Part shown: piece after piece, positions 1-8,589 of the stretch
Layout: every line of letters begins with the position of its first letter
How positions within the stretch are numbered: position 1 is the stretch's first letter
NCBI RefSeq assembly: GCF_051967035.1
Contig: NZ_JBQCKK010000009.1
Span: 62,001 to 126,000, forward strand
Direction: 5' to 3'
Length of the DNA stretch: 64,000 nt
DNA from: Brevibacillus sp051967035
Lineage (GTDB): Bacteria > Bacillota > Bacilli > Brevibacillales > Brevibacillaceae
Made by a program: the position numbers and the translations under genes
The notes under the pieces: generated by a model
The model's input: only the letters and a program-made list of their open reading frames with translations
What the model was told of the DNA's origin: nothing
Databases searched by the model: none

Positions 1-427
1 TCCCGATCAGCTCGATGAAGAGCGCCATGACGAGAATGTTGCGCATCAGGTTAACCAGTCCGGACAACGTGGAGCGATTGTGGTCGGTCGCAATCCAGAT
101 GCGCTGCTCCAGGCCGATTTGTTTGCCCATCAGCATCCAAATAAATGTCCCGAGCGTCATGATTCCGATTCCGCCCACTTGAAAGAGCAAGGTCAGAAAC
201 AAAATGCCCCACTGGTTGAACACTTCATGAATCGCAATCACAGTCAGCCCGGTGACGCTGATCGCACTCGCTGCGGTAAAGAGGGCGTCGATGAACGAGA
301 TCGACACGCCCTGGTTATGAAAGAACGGCAGCCACAAGATAACCCCAGAGACCAGAATCAGCGTAACGTAGGAAAACACAATAATTTGAACGGAAGTCAA
401 GCGACGTTTTTGATTAGAAGATAACAA
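1..427 (-). CDS. KtrB/TrkH-type potassium transporter membrane subunit (3' end cut off by window)
   Basis: The reading frame is open from a TTG at 425-427 to the left edge, so only the first 142 codons are present. A GGGAGG ribosome site lies 8 bases before the TTG. The N-terminus MLSSNQKRRLTSVQ is followed by two hydrophobic segments and the motif AISVTGLTV, which matches the first selectivity-filter loop of the KtrB/TrkH superfamily. The following stretch FQVGGIGIMTLG is also typical of KtrB. The protein would form the ion-conducting subunit of a K+ (or Na+-coupled K+) uptake system, partnered by a cytoplasmic KtrA/C gating ring that is not in this window. The ATG further upstream runs into a stop, which supports the TTG start. 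Confidence 0.85.
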   Translation of the reverse strand, partial: MLSSNQKRRLTSVQIIVFSYVTLILVSGVILWLPFFHNQGVSISFIDALFTAASAISVTGLTVIAIHEVFNQWGILFLTLLFQVGGIGIMTLGTFIWMLMGKQIGLEQRIWIATDHNRSTLSGLVNLMRNILVMALFIELIG

Positions 428-491
428 AATGAATGGCCTCCCGAATAAACTTCATGAAGGTAATCATACCAAAAAAAGTTAGAGAGCAAAA

Positions 492-827
492 ATGCTTTGC
501 GAAACGAATTTGCTGCCCGAATTAGTCGAACTCGCTGGCGCGTACATGGAAAACAACGCGGACGTAAAAACAAGAGTCAACCAGAATCACCTGGAGGTTG
601 AGTACAGGCGAATAGATGGGCAAAACGTACACGTTTGCGCAACGAAAGGAGACAACGAGCTGGTAAATGCCGTTGTCCCGGAACATGAGTTTTTTCGAAG
701 TCTGTTGCAAACGTGCAAACACTATTTTTTGGCTTTGGCCGCGTATGGAACCGAACAAGAATATTTTCAGAAAAAGGTAATCAAACTAGAAACATTTTAT
801 GACCGATACAAAAAAAGCTATGCTTGA
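492..827 (+). CDS. Hypothetical protein, 111 aa
   Basis: I do not recognise this family. The predicted product is soluble, charged and rich in Glu, Asn and Tyr, with no signal peptide or membrane segment and two or three cysteines. Composition and codon choice look like a real protein, and it ends just before a strong terminator, but the ribosome site is weak (GAGAG, about 7 bases before the ATG). It is transcribed divergently from the ktrB-like gene with 64 bases between them. A competing reverse-strand frame at 522-758 looks less protein-like. Confidence 0.55.
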   Translation: MLCETNLLPELVELAGAYMENNADVKTRVNQNHLEVEYRRIDGQNVHVCATKGDNELVNAVVPEHEFFRSLLQTCKHYFLALAAYGTEQEYFQKKVIKLETFYDRYKKSYA

Positions 828-858
828 TTCGCAGCCAAGCATGCCAACAAGAAAACAG

Positions 859-932
859 GCTGCCTTGCCTAAAATGCGTCCCCCGCTTGTGTCTGGCAGG
901 AGGGGGCGCTTCAACGGCAAGGCAGCTTTTTT
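859..932. terminator. Bidirectional terminator between the hypothetical gene and uppP
   Basis: The 11-base arms GCTGCCTTGCC (859-869) and GGCAAGGCAGC (916-926) are perfectly complementary and are followed by six Ts. A second inner stem of C and G runs lies in the loop. The site sits between convergent genes. Confidence 0.8.
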
Positions 933-961
933 GGTGAAGATCGGCCTGGTGCAAGTCGCTG

Positions 962-1792
962 CTACAAAAGGAAAAAGTAGATCACAGCAGCAAGCGCGAT
1001 GCGATACAGGGCAAACGGAACGAGCTTGATCCGGTTAATCAGCTTCAGGAAGAAGCGGATTGCCAAGAGGGCAAACAAAAAGGCGCTGATAAAGCCGACA
1101 ATGAAAAAAGGCAAGGAATCGGCGGTGATGTACTGCCAATGCTTCAACAGCGACAAAAAGCTGGCGCCCGCCATGACGGGAACCGCCATGATAAACGTAA
1201 AGTCCGAGGCCGCCCGGTGGCTGAGTCCCAGCAGCACGCCGCCGGAAATCGTCGAACCGGAGCGGGAAAATCCGGGCCACAAGGCGATGCATTGAAACAG
1301 CCCGATCAAAAGTGCCTGCTTGTACGTCATCTGGTCAACGGTTGTGACCTTCGGGCGGCCCGGTCGGAACCAGTCGGCGGCGATCATCAGGAGCGCCCCG
1401 GCGACAAGCCCGATCAGCACCGTATGGATGGAGAACAGGTACTCGTCAATGTAGTCTTCAAAAATCAAGCCGAGCACAGCGGCAGGCAACAGTCCGACGA
1501 TCACTTGCGAGAGGCGCAGCTTGTGGCCGGGGCCGTTGCCATCCGGCGACATTTTTTTCAATCCCAGCAAACTTAAAAAACGGTCTTTGAACACGATCAC
1601 GGCAGCGAGGATCGAGCCGAGCTGAATGACGACCTTGAACGTGTTGGCTACTTCCGGGGAAAACAGCTCTCTGGAATGCAGCAAAGTATCGTCGACGATA
1701 ATCATGTGCCCGGTCGAAGAGACGGGCGCAAATTCAGTCAGACCTTCTACAAGACCGAGCACGAAGGCCACGAAAATGTTCCACAAATCCAT
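962..1792 (-). CDS. uppP: Undecaprenyl-diphosphatase UppP/BacA (first copy)
   Basis: This 276-aa polytopic membrane protein dephosphorylates undecaprenyl pyrophosphate to recycle the lipid carrier for cell wall synthesis, and it confers bacitracin tolerance. The two family signatures are present: EGLTEFAPVSSTGH near residues 16-29 (active-site Glu residues) and GFSRSGSTISGG near residue 175 (the Arg-containing pocket). Length is usual for the family. A ribosome site AAAGGTGAG precedes the ATG. The gene stands alone between terminators. A second, only partly similar uppP lies at 36169-36948. Confidence 0.95.
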   Translation of the reverse strand: MDLWNIFVAFVLGLVEGLTEFAPVSSTGHMIIVDDTLLHSRELFSPEVANTFKVVIQLGSILAAVIVFKDRFLSLLGLKKMSPDGNGPGHKLRLSQVIVGLLPAAVLGLIFEDYIDEYLFSIHTVLIGLVAGALLMIAADWFRPGRPKVTTVDQMTYKQALLIGLFQCIALWPGFSRSGSTISGGVLLGLSHRAASDFTFIMAVPVMAGASFLSLLKHWQYITADSLPFFIVGFISAFLFALLAIRFFLKLINRIKLVPFALYRIALAAVIYFFLL

Positions 1793-2033
1793 ATGTACTC
1801 ACCTTTCCGATTGGTGTACTTCCTGGCGTACTTCTGTTTGGGAGTGGGGTGTATCGAAGCGCTGCTCCCTTCTCCCTCATCCACTTTAATATAAATGAGC
1901 GGAAATAGTAAGTATGTGATTGGGTTATCACCCCGTTTGCTACCGCTTCGCCCAGAAGCGGGATACCCTACTCTTTTCGCCTGCCGCACGGTATGATAGA
2001 ACAAACAGCTTTTTACCAACAGGAGGTTCGAGC

Positions 2034-2360
2034 ATGCCACATCTCATCGTTCGCGGCATACAGGCCGAGCAAATGGCAGCGATCAGCGAGCCGCTGACAG
2101 AAGAGCTTGCCGCTCTGTGTCAGTGCGGGACAGACAATTTCACCATCGAATGCGTGCAGACGACAGGCGTTTTTGGCGGGAAGGTAGTCGAGTCGTTTCC
2201 GTTTATCGAAGTCGGCTGGTTTGAGCGAGGCCAGGAAACCCGCGACCAGTTTGCCCGCATCGTGACCAAGCACGTTCTCTCGCTTGGCATTCCGGAAGTA
2301 GAAATGGCGTTTGTCGCCTATCAAAAAGAAAGCTATTACGCCAACGGCGAGCATTTCTAG
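2034..2360 (+). CDS. DUF1904 family (tautomerase-like) protein
   Basis: A 108-aa protein starting MPHLIVRGI, with CGTDNFTIE and FPFIEVGWFERGQE, which matches what I remember of the DUF1904 family. The fold resembles 4-oxalocrotonate tautomerase, but the family has no established reaction, and the second residue is Pro as in true tautomerases. The start was chosen at the ATG 9 bases after AGGAGG; an upstream in-frame ATG at 1920 has no ribosome site. The gene is followed directly by a terminator, so it is probably monocistronic. Confidence 0.75.
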   Translation: MPHLIVRGIQAEQMAAISEPLTEELAALCQCGTDNFTIECVQTTGVFGGKVVESFPFIEVGWFERGQETRDQFARIVTKHVLSLGIPEVEMAFVAYQKESYYANGEHF

Positions 2361-2453
2361 TACAGAACGACAGCCGCTGTCGATTTCCCGGGAAAAGAAA
2401 GGATGATTCGACAGAAGCAGGCTTCGCAGCATGACCAGGAATGCGCATGGAAA

Positions 2454-2495
2454 GGGGCCGCATTCGTATGCAAGATACGGATGAGGCTCCTTTTT
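2454..2495 (+). terminator. Terminator after the DUF1904 gene
   Basis: An imperfect hairpin with arms at 2454-2469 and 2475-2490 is followed by five Ts. Confidence 0.55.
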
Positions 2496-2669
2496 GGTTA
2501 CGAGGCGCCGCTCGTTATTCATAGGGAAGGGAGGGCTACAAGGGAAAAAGCGGAAATAGAATGGCTGCTCTTGGACGCCCGGCCGGATACACCGTGTTCC
2601 TTTGTCGGGCTTTTCGCCTGTCTGATCGGGGCTTTTTTCGCGACCGACTGTTGTAACGTCTGCCCATGA

Positions 2670-2712
2670 AAAAACAGGCTCCCCATCGCATAAAAGGAGT
2701 CTGTTTTTTGCA
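2670..2712 (-). terminator. Terminator after rluF
   Basis: The hairpin pairs AACAGGCTCC with GGAGTCTGTT and has A or T runs on both sides, so it can work on both strands. It lies just downstream of the rluF stop. Confidence 0.65.
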
Positions 2713-2731
2713 TTTCGCCCCGCAAATCGCC

Positions 2732-3427
2732 CTATTTCTCGGAAAGACTTTTGTTCAATTCCTTCAACTCTTCACTGGTCAAATTCCGCCATTGCCCCAT
2801 CTTCAGGTTGCCCAGCCGGATATTCATGATGCGCACGCGCTGAAGCTGGCGCACCTGGTAGCCGAACGCCTGGCACATGCGGCGGATTTGTCTGTTCAGC
2901 CCCTGCGTCAGGATGATGTTGAAGACGCGGTCGCTGACTTTGGTGACCTTGCAGGGCTTGGTGACGGTCCCGAGTATGCGCACCCCGCTTGCCATACCGC
3001 GCAAAAAGCTGGCGGTCACGGGCTTGTCGACGGTGACGATGTACTCTTTTTCGTGATTGTTTTCCGCCCGCAAAATCTTGTTCACGATGTCTCCGTCGTT
3101 GGTCAGCAGGATGAGGCCCTGGGAGTCCTTGTCCAGCCTGCCGATGGGAAAAATCCGTTCCGGGTGGTTGACGAAGTCGATGATGTTGCCTTTCACGTGC
3201 AGCTCTGTCGTGCAGGTGATGCCGACAGGCTTGTTCAGGGCAATGTAGACGTTCTTTTTCTTCGCGCCGAGCGGCTTGCCGTCAATGCGGACGTCGTCGC
3301 CGGGCGCGACGGTGCTGCCCAACTGGGCGGTCAAGCCGTTGATGGTTACGCGCTTGGCTTCGATCCATTTGTCTGCTTCGCGGCGCGAGCAAATGCCTGT
3401 TTCGCTGATGAACTTGTTAATTCGCAT
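2732..3427 (-). CDS. rluF: 23S rRNA pseudouridine synthase, RluF type
   Basis: This 231-aa enzyme isomerises a uridine in 23S rRNA to pseudouridine. An N-terminal S4 RNA-binding domain (MRINKFISETGICSRREADK, residues 1-45) is followed by the RsuA/RluB/E/F catalytic domain. The catalytic Asp is D99 in GRLDKDSQGL. The C-terminal segment GLNRQIRRMCQAFGY fits the RluF/RluB subgroup, in which RluF targets position 2604 (E. coli numbering). The specific target is inferred from similarity only. The gene is transcribed alone. Confidence 0.88.
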   Translation of the reverse strand: MRINKFISETGICSRREADKWIEAKRVTINGLTAQLGSTVAPGDDVRIDGKPLGAKKKNVYIALNKPVGITCTTELHVKGNIIDFVNHPERIFPIGRLDKDSQGLILLTNDGDIVNKILRAENNHEKEYIVTVDKPVTASFLRGMASGVRILGTVTKPCKVTKVSDRVFNIILTQGLNRQIRRMCQAFGYQVRQLQRVRIMNIRLGNLKMGQWRNLTSEELKELNKSLSEK

Positions 3428-3649
3428 GGGTGGTTCCTTTCGCTAGTTACTGCTGTTTTTCCAATGGGCATCATACTCATAAGGGGAGCGTAGACGACGC
3501 GATCCGGCTTGCTTCCACGCCCGGTTGCTCGCCTGGTTTTTTCCTGCTTCCATACTATCACATCTTTCTTCCGAAGCTCCACCGCAGATGGGCACTGGCA
3601 ACAGGTTCTGGTATGATGTTGGAAAGGAAGTCACAGGAGGCTTATGACG

Positions 3650-5098
3650 ATGCAATCTTTTGGTGTGGCATTGCACACAGATAAATATCAGATCAACATG
3701 ATGTACGCGCATTGGGTAAACGGGACGCACAACCAGAGAGTGGTTTTCGAAGCGTATTTCCGCAAGCTGCCGTTTGGCAACGGGTACGCTGTTTCCGCTG
3801 GGCTGGAGCGAATCGTTCATTATATTAAAAATTTGCGTTTTGAGGAGAGCGACCTGCACTATTTGCGCGAGCAGGAAGAGAATTACGATCCGGGCTTTTT
3901 GGAGGAACTGCGCCGCTTTCGTTTTCAAGGCTCTCTCTACTCCGTCAAGGAAGGGACCATGGTGTTCCCGAACGAACCGCTGATTCGCGTGGAAGGCCGC
4001 ATCATGGAGGCGCAGCTGATCGAAACCGCCCTGTTGAACTACATGAACTACCAGACGCTGATCGCGACAAAGGCTTCGCGGATCAAAAACGTGGCGGGCG
4101 ACGACACTCTGATGGAATTCGGTACAAGACGGGCCCAGGAAGCGGACGCTGCCCTCTGGGGAACGAGAGCGGCGTATTTGGCCGGGTTTGACGCGACCTC
4201 TAACATGCTTGCGGGAAAAATGTTCGGCATCCCTACCAAAGGAACGCATGCGCACTCGTGGGTGCAGAGCTTTGAGGACGAGGAAGAGGCGTTCCAGCGC
4301 TTTGCCGATGCGCTGCCGAACCAGGTGACGTTGCTCGTGGACACGTACGATACGCTGAAAAGCGGCGTCCCTCATGCGATCTCCGTAGGGAAAAAGTTGG
4401 AGCGGGAAGGCAAAAAGCTCGCAGCGGTGCGCCTCGACAGCGGCGACCTCGCCTACTTGTCCACCAAGACGCGCGAGATGCTGGACAAGGCGGGGCTTAC
4501 CGATGTGAAGATCGTCGCCTCCAACGATCTGGATGAGCATACGATTCTCAACCTGAAAGTACAAGGGGCCAAGGTCGACAGCTGGGGAGTGGGGACCCAG
4601 CTGATTACGGCTGCCGATCAACCGACGCTCGGCGGCGTGTACAAGCTGGTAGCTCGCCAGGACGCAAACGGGGTCTATCAGCCGACCATCAAGATTTCGG
4701 CCAACCCGGAGAAAGTGACGACGCCCGGCATCAAGGACATGTACCGCCTGATCGATCCCGATACGGGCAAAGCGATTGCCGACTATTTGTGCTTCCCGGA
4801 GGAGAGGACCATTGCCGAAGGCGCTCCGGTCCATCTGTTTACCCCTGGCCATCCGTACCTGAACAAGCAACTGACCCGCTACCGGGCAGAAGCGTTGCTG
4901 ATCCCGGTGTTTGTCGACGGCGAGCTGGTGTATGAACTGCCGAAGCTGGAAGAAATCCGCAAGTACCACCGCGAGCAGCTCAAGCAGTTCTGGCCGGAAT
5001 ATTTGCGGATCCTCAACCCCGAGCACTATCGCTTGCATGTGAGCGAGGAAGTGTGGGAGACAAAAGCCCGGCTGATGAAGGCATATATGAAAAAATAA
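3650..5098 (+). CDS. pncB: Nicotinate phosphoribosyltransferase
   Basis: The product, about 482 aa, joins nicotinate and PRPP to form nicotinate mononucleotide in NAD salvage, with ATP hydrolysis. The start ALHTDKYQINMMYAHW and the loop GTKGTHAHSWVQSF (with the His that is phosphorylated in this family) are diagnostic. The length fits the longer Firmicutes form. Two ATGs are possible: 3644 is only 3 bases from AGGAGG, 3650 is 9 bases away, so 3650 is preferred. It appears to be a single-gene unit ending before tandem hairpins. Confidence 0.93.
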   Translation: MQSFGVALHTDKYQINMMYAHWVNGTHNQRVVFEAYFRKLPFGNGYAVSAGLERIVHYIKNLRFEESDLHYLREQEENYDPGFLEELRRFRFQGSLYSVKEGTMVFPNEPLIRVEGRIMEAQLIETALLNYMNYQTLIATKASRIKNVAGDDTLMEFGTRRAQEADAALWGTRAAYLAGFDATSNMLAGKMFGIPTKGTHAHSWVQSFEDEEEAFQRFADALPNQVTLLVDTYDTLKSGVPHAISVGKKLEREGKKLAAVRLDSGDLAYLSTKTREMLDKAGLTDVKIVASNDLDEHTILNLKVQGAKVDSWGVGTQLITAADQPTLGGVYKLVARQDANGVYQPTIKISANPEKVTTPGIKDMYRLIDPDTGKAIADYLCFPEERTIAEGAPVHLFTPGHPYLNKQLTRYRAEALLIPVFVDGELVYELPKLEEIRKYHREQLKQFWPEYLRILNPEHYRLHVSEEVWETKARLMKAYMKK

Positions 5099-5168
5099 AG
5101 GGAAAACGCCCGCTGTGTCGCGAGAAGCGGCACAATAGCGCGGGAGAAATCGTCCGCCAGAAATCGAG

Positions 5169-5206
5169 CGGCTACCGGCTGGTTTTGCCGGGGGGCGCCG
5201 TTTTTT
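5169..5206 (+). terminator. Terminator after pncB
   Basis: Nested stems (CGGC/GCCG around CCGGC/GCCGG) end in six Ts at 5201-5206. Further pairings between 5108 and 5150 suggest that the whole 5108-5206 stretch is structured. Confidence 0.6.
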
Positions 5207-5210
5207 GCAA

Positions 5211-5245
5211 GCCTTCCTGTTCGAAGCAGGAAGGCGAGTATTTTT
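5211..5245 (+). terminator. Second hairpin terminator before metA
   Basis: A perfect 9-bp stem GCCTTCCTG/CAGGAAGGC with a 7-base loop (5211-5235) is followed by a T-rich stretch. Confidence 0.7.
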
Positions 5246-5307
5246 GTCGAATTTGTCGGATTAATCGTTGTGTACCTGTGGTGTAAGAAGGGGAAAGGGG
5301 GATCTCG

Positions 5308-6222
5308 ATGCCAATCAAACTGCCTGACGAGCTGCCAGCGGTGGAAGTGCTGGCCCGTGAAAATATTTTTGTCATGAAAGAGAGCCGTGCGTTCACGCAA
5401 GACATCCGGCCGCTGAGAATCGTCATCCTGAATCTGATGCCTTTGAAGGAAAAAACGGAAACACAGCTGCTCCGACTTTTGGGGAATACGCCCCTGCAGG
5501 TGGAAATCGTCCTGCTGCACATGTCCAGCCATACCTCCAAAAACACGTCGGAGGAGCATCTGTCCATGTTTTATCACACGTTTGAGGAAATCGAGGACCA
5601 GCGCTTCGATGGCATGGTGATTACCGGCGCGCCTGTCGAGCAGCTCGAATTTACCGAGGTGACGTACTGGGCAGAGCTGAAAAAAATTCTCGACTGGAAG
5701 CTGACGAATGTGACCTCTACGCTGCATATTTGCTGGGGGGCGCAGGCCGGGCTGTACCATCACTTCGGAGTGCCCAAGCATCCGCTGCCGGAAAAGCTGT
5801 TCGGGATTTTCCCGCATACGTTGAACAAAAAAAATGTGAAGCTGCTTCGCGGATTCGACAATTATTTTTACATTCCGCATTCCCGTCATACGGAAAATCG
5901 CCGGGAGGACATCGAGAAGGTGCCGGAGCTGGAGATTTTGTCCGAGTCCGAGGAAGCGGGCGTGTACATCGTCGCGACGAAGGATGGCCGACAAATTTTC
6001 GTGACCGGACATTCCGAGTACGATCCGACCACGTTGCAGGACGAGTACCTGCGGGATTTGAACAAGGGATTGGACATTGCCGTGCCGCGCAACTACTATC
6101 CCGACGATGACCCGAGCCGCGAGCCGATCGTCACCTGGCGCGCGCACGCCAACCTGTTGTTCTCCAACTGGCTGAACTATTACGTGTACCAGGAGACCCC
6201 GTACGATCTGAACAACAGGTAG
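5308..6222 (+). CDS. metA: Homoserine O-acetyltransferase (MetA-type, acetyl-CoA specific)
   Basis: This 304-aa enzyme acylates homoserine at the first committed step of methionine synthesis. The glutamine amidotransferase-like core shows the nucleophile C142 in HICWGAQAG, and H235 with E237 in GHSEYDP. Residue 111 is Glu (TGAPVEQLEF). In this family Glu at 111 goes with acetyl-CoA and Gly with succinyl-CoA, as shown for the Bacillus cereus and E. coli enzymes, so the name succinyltransferase would probably be wrong. The ribosome site is GGGGAAAGGGGG. I see no SAM riboswitch or T-box in the leader. A terminator follows. Confidence 0.93.
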   Translation: MPIKLPDELPAVEVLARENIFVMKESRAFTQDIRPLRIVILNLMPLKEKTETQLLRLLGNTPLQVEIVLLHMSSHTSKNTSEEHLSMFYHTFEEIEDQRFDGMVITGAPVEQLEFTEVTYWAELKKILDWKLTNVTSTLHICWGAQAGLYHHFGVPKHPLPEKLFGIFPHTLNKKNVKLLRGFDNYFYIPHSRHTENRREDIEKVPELEILSESEEAGVYIVATKDGRQIFVTGHSEYDPTTLQDEYLRDLNKGLDIAVPRNYYPDDDPSREPIVTWRAHANLLFSNWLNYYVYQETPYDLNNR

Positions 6223-6231
6223 CAGCAGGAC

Positions 6232-6260
6232 AACCATCCGGAACATCGGGTGGTTTTTTT
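6232..6260 (+). terminator. Terminator after metA
   Basis: The stem AACCATCCG / TCGGGTGGTT with a short loop is followed by seven Ts. Confidence 0.75.
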
Positions 6261-6333
6261 CATCGGCTGACAACCTGTGGTAAGCTGGGGAAAAGACAAG
6301 AAGCAAACCGAACGGATCAGGTGGAGGCAGCAG

Positions 6334-7218
6334 ATGGACATTCGACAACTGCAATACTTTGTGGAAGTAGCCAAACAAAAAAATTTTACAAGAGCGGCCC
6401 AGACGCTTCACGTCTCCCAGCCGTCCATCAGCAAAATGATGAAAGCGCTGGAGGAGGAGCTTGGCGTCGTGCTGCTGGATCGCGCAGAGCGGAAAATGGA
6501 GCTGACCGACGCGGGCGAGCTGGTGTACGGGTACGCGACAAAAGTGTTGCAGCTATTGGAAGGGATGACCTCCTCCATCGCTCAACTCCGCAATAGCGAG
6601 CGCGGGCGCGTGAAAATGGGCATGATGCCGACAGTCGGCTCTTTTTTGCTGCCGAATGTGATTGCGCTGTTCAAAAAGCAGTATCCGGGCATTGAGATGG
6701 AAATGAAGGAGTACAGTGCCAAGCTGCTGGAAATTCAGGTGGAAGAGGGGAGCGTTGATCTTGGACTGACGGTGTTGCCGACGGATGCGGAAAAGTTTTC
6801 AGCCGTTCCCCTGGTGGCGGAAGATCTCGTCGCCATCGTGCATCACAAGCATTGGCTGGCAGGGGCGGACGAAGTGAACCTGGCGGAGTTGCGGGACGAG
6901 GACTTTATCCTGTTCACAGAGGAGTACGCGATTCACGACGTCGTCCGCCAGGCGTGCAGGAGGAGCGGCTTCGAGCCAAAAGTCGCTTACATGAGCTCGC
7001 TGTGGGATTTCGTCGGGGAGATGGTGGCGACTGAGCTGGGCATCTCGCTGCTTCCGCGCTCGATTGTGAGACGCCTGCACAACGACAAGCTGCATACGGT
7101 AAACATCTCGTCTCCCGTGATTGACTGGCAGTACGCCCTGATTTACCGCAAGGGCGGCTACTTGTCGCACGCGACCCGCGCCTTCATTGAGTTTGTGCGG
7201 CAGCATTTATCGCCATAA
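6334..7218 (+). CDS. LysR-family regulator, CidR-like
   Basis: A 294-aa LysR-type regulator with an N-terminal winged helix (MDIRQLQYFVEVAKQKNFTR, HVSQPSISKMMKALE) and a C-terminal effector domain. The start was placed at the ATG 8 bases after GTGGAGG; the longer frame from 6277 lacks a ribosome site. It lies 98 bases upstream of, and in the same direction as, the cidA/cidB pair. This matches the Bacillus arrangement ywbI-ywbH-ywbG, where the regulator activates the pair in response to acetate or overflow metabolism. Control of the pair is inferred from this order. Confidence 0.85.
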   Translation: MDIRQLQYFVEVAKQKNFTRAAQTLHVSQPSISKMMKALEEELGVVLLDRAERKMELTDAGELVYGYATKVLQLLEGMTSSIAQLRNSERGRVKMGMMPTVGSFLLPNVIALFKKQYPGIEMEMKEYSAKLLEIQVEEGSVDLGLTVLPTDAEKFSAVPLVAEDLVAIVHHKHWLAGADEVNLAELRDEDFILFTEEYAIHDVVRQACRRSGFEPKVAYMSSLWDFVGEMVATELGISLLPRSIVRRLHNDKLHTVNISSPVIDWQYALIYRKGGYLSHATRAFIEFVRQHLSP

Positions 7219-7316
7219 CCAAATGGAATAGACATCATGATGGTTATGTATTGTACGAATACAATCGGGACGCTTTAGAATGAAAGTACCAACATGAAGG
7301 AACCGGAGTGGTCTCG

Positions 7317-7706
7317 ATGAAAAAATGGTTCTTGCTCCTTGCGCAAGTGATGCTTTTGGCCGGGTTTGCCTGGCTGGGCAAAGGAATGGCTTCGCTTTTG
7401 CCTGTTCCTGTTCCAGGCAGCCTGATCGGGCTGTTGCTTTTGTTCATTTGTCTGCACAACGGCTGGGTGCGCCTCCAGTGGGTAGAGGCGGGAGCCACCC
7501 TTTTGTTTTCGCAAATGATTCTGTTCTTCGTGCCTTCCCTGGTCGGCATGATGCAGTACCCGTGGCTGCTCGGAGGAAAAGGACTGCTTGTTTTGCTGGT
7601 CGTGACAAGCGGATGCGCCTTCGTGATGATTTCGACAGGCGCGGTTGCCGAGCGAATGTTCAAACGCAGCGAGGTGAAGCCGCTTGATCCTGTGGAACAT
7701 GTGTAG
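7317..7706 (+). CDS. cidA: CidA/LrgA-family holin-like protein
   Basis: A 129-aa membrane protein with about four transmembrane segments and the family segment PVPVPGSLIGLLLLF. CidA/LrgA proteins are holin-like and affect murein hydrolase export, autolysis and, in some species, pyruvate or acetate flux. The ATG at 7317 is 8 bases from GGAG; the GTG at 7308 lies inside the ribosome site. It overlaps the next gene by 23 bases, implying translational coupling. Confidence 0.87.
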   Translation: MKKWFLLLAQVMLLAGFAWLGKGMASLLPVPVPGSLIGLLLLFICLHNGWVRLQWVEAGATLLFSQMILFFVPSLVGMMQYPWLLGGKGLLVLLVVTSGCAFVMISTGAVAERMFKRSEVKPLDPVEHV

Positions 7707-8382
7707 CATCGTCCTGACGATTTTGTTTTTCTTCCTGGCGAAGCGCCTTCACCAAAAGCGGCCGCGCCTCTTGTTTTCCCCGGCTGTGCTTGCGCCAGCC
7801 GCGATGATTGTCTTTCTTTTGCTCGCGGGAATTCCTTATGCTGCCTACAGCGAAGCGACATCGTGGATCAGTGAGCTGATGGGAGTGGTGACGGTGGCGT
7901 TTGCCGTGCCGCTGTACCGAAACTGGTCGATCCTGATGGCGCACAAGCGGATGATTGTGTGGAGTCTCGCCACTGGCTCCCTGGTTGCGATTCTCGCGGG
8001 AGTATCGACAGCCATGCTGGTCGGGTTGGGCAAGGAGGCCGCCATCAGCGTCATTCCTCGCTCGATCACGCTGCCGATTGCGCTTGCCGTCTCGGAAGCG
8101 ATCGGCGGCATGCCGGCGATGACAGCGGTGTTCGGGATGCTGACCAGCTTTGCAGGCGTCTTTATGGCGCCGTTCTTGATCAAAAAAATGAAGCTGCGCC
8201 ATCCCGTTTCGCTTGGCCTGATGTACGGCATGGGGGCGCATATGCTCGGGATGGTCAAGGCGTTCGAGCGCGGCGACACGGAAGGGAGCAGCGCGACGCT
8301 GGCTGTGATTGCCGGGGCGATGATTACGGTCGTGTGGGCGTTCGCCCTGCTGCCATGGATTTTGTCGTGGCTGGCTGTTTAG
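7684..8382 (+). CDS. cidB: CidB/LrgB-family membrane protein
   Basis: A 232-aa LrgB-family protein with multiple membrane helices and the conserved stretch SVTTPIAL-like RSITLPIALAVSEAIGG. It is the usual partner of CidA/LrgA in controlling cell lysis and pyruvate movement. The TTG at 7684 is preceded by GAGGTG with 7 bases of spacing, while the in-frame ATG at 7699 has no clear ribosome site, so the TTG is preferred. It overlaps cidA. Confidence 0.88.
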   Translation: MILWNMCSIVLTILFFFLAKRLHQKRPRLLFSPAVLAPAAMIVFLLLAGIPYAAYSEATSWISELMGVVTVAFAVPLYRNWSILMAHKRMIVWSLATGSLVAILAGVSTAMLVGLGKEAAISVIPRSITLPIALAVSEAIGGMPAMTAVFGMLTSFAGVFMAPFLIKKMKLRHPVSLGLMYGMGAHMLGMVKAFERGDTEGSSATLAVIAGAMITVVWAFALLPWILSWLAV

Positions 8383-8386
8383 TTGG

Positions 8387-8414
8387 AGGGAGCTGCTTGG
8401 CAAGCTCCTTTTTT
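8387..8414 (+). terminator. Terminator after cidAB
   Basis: The stem GGAGCT/AGCTCC (about 8388-8408) is followed by six Ts. Confidence 0.75.
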
Positions 8415-8589
8415 ATTGGGTTCACAGACGTGGCGAAAGCCTCTGTTTTTCCTGGAACGAAGGGGCGCGACTTGCTCGTCGAACAAAGCCGGCGCGTTCC
8501 CCGGATGCGCGACGAGGTATTTTCTGTACACATGGACATGGGCGCTTGCATACACATACCAAGGATGGTGTGTGCAAAGGAGGTTGTCT

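Noticed and set aside
2403..2669. Possible small gene after the DUF1904 gene
   Set aside because: It runs through the terminator hairpin at 2454-2495, has no ribosome site and no coding signal.
3443..5038. A 531-codon open frame on the minus strand opposite pncB
   Set aside because: pncB shows conserved catalytic motifs and a ribosome site. The reverse product is not protein-like.
5211..5307. Possible SAM riboswitch or T-box before metA
   Set aside because: The conserved SAM-I core and the T-box sequence AGGGTGGNACCGCG are both absent; only hairpin terminators are visible.
5026..6411. A 461-codon minus-strand frame opposite metA
   Set aside because: MetA has the full catalytic set on the other strand, so this is a shadow.
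8521..8589. Possible sigma-K or sigma-E promoter (CATACACATA, 8549-8558) before tgl
   Set aside because: Expected for tgl but the -10 box departs from CATANNNTA, and the -35 is not clear, so I do not list it.
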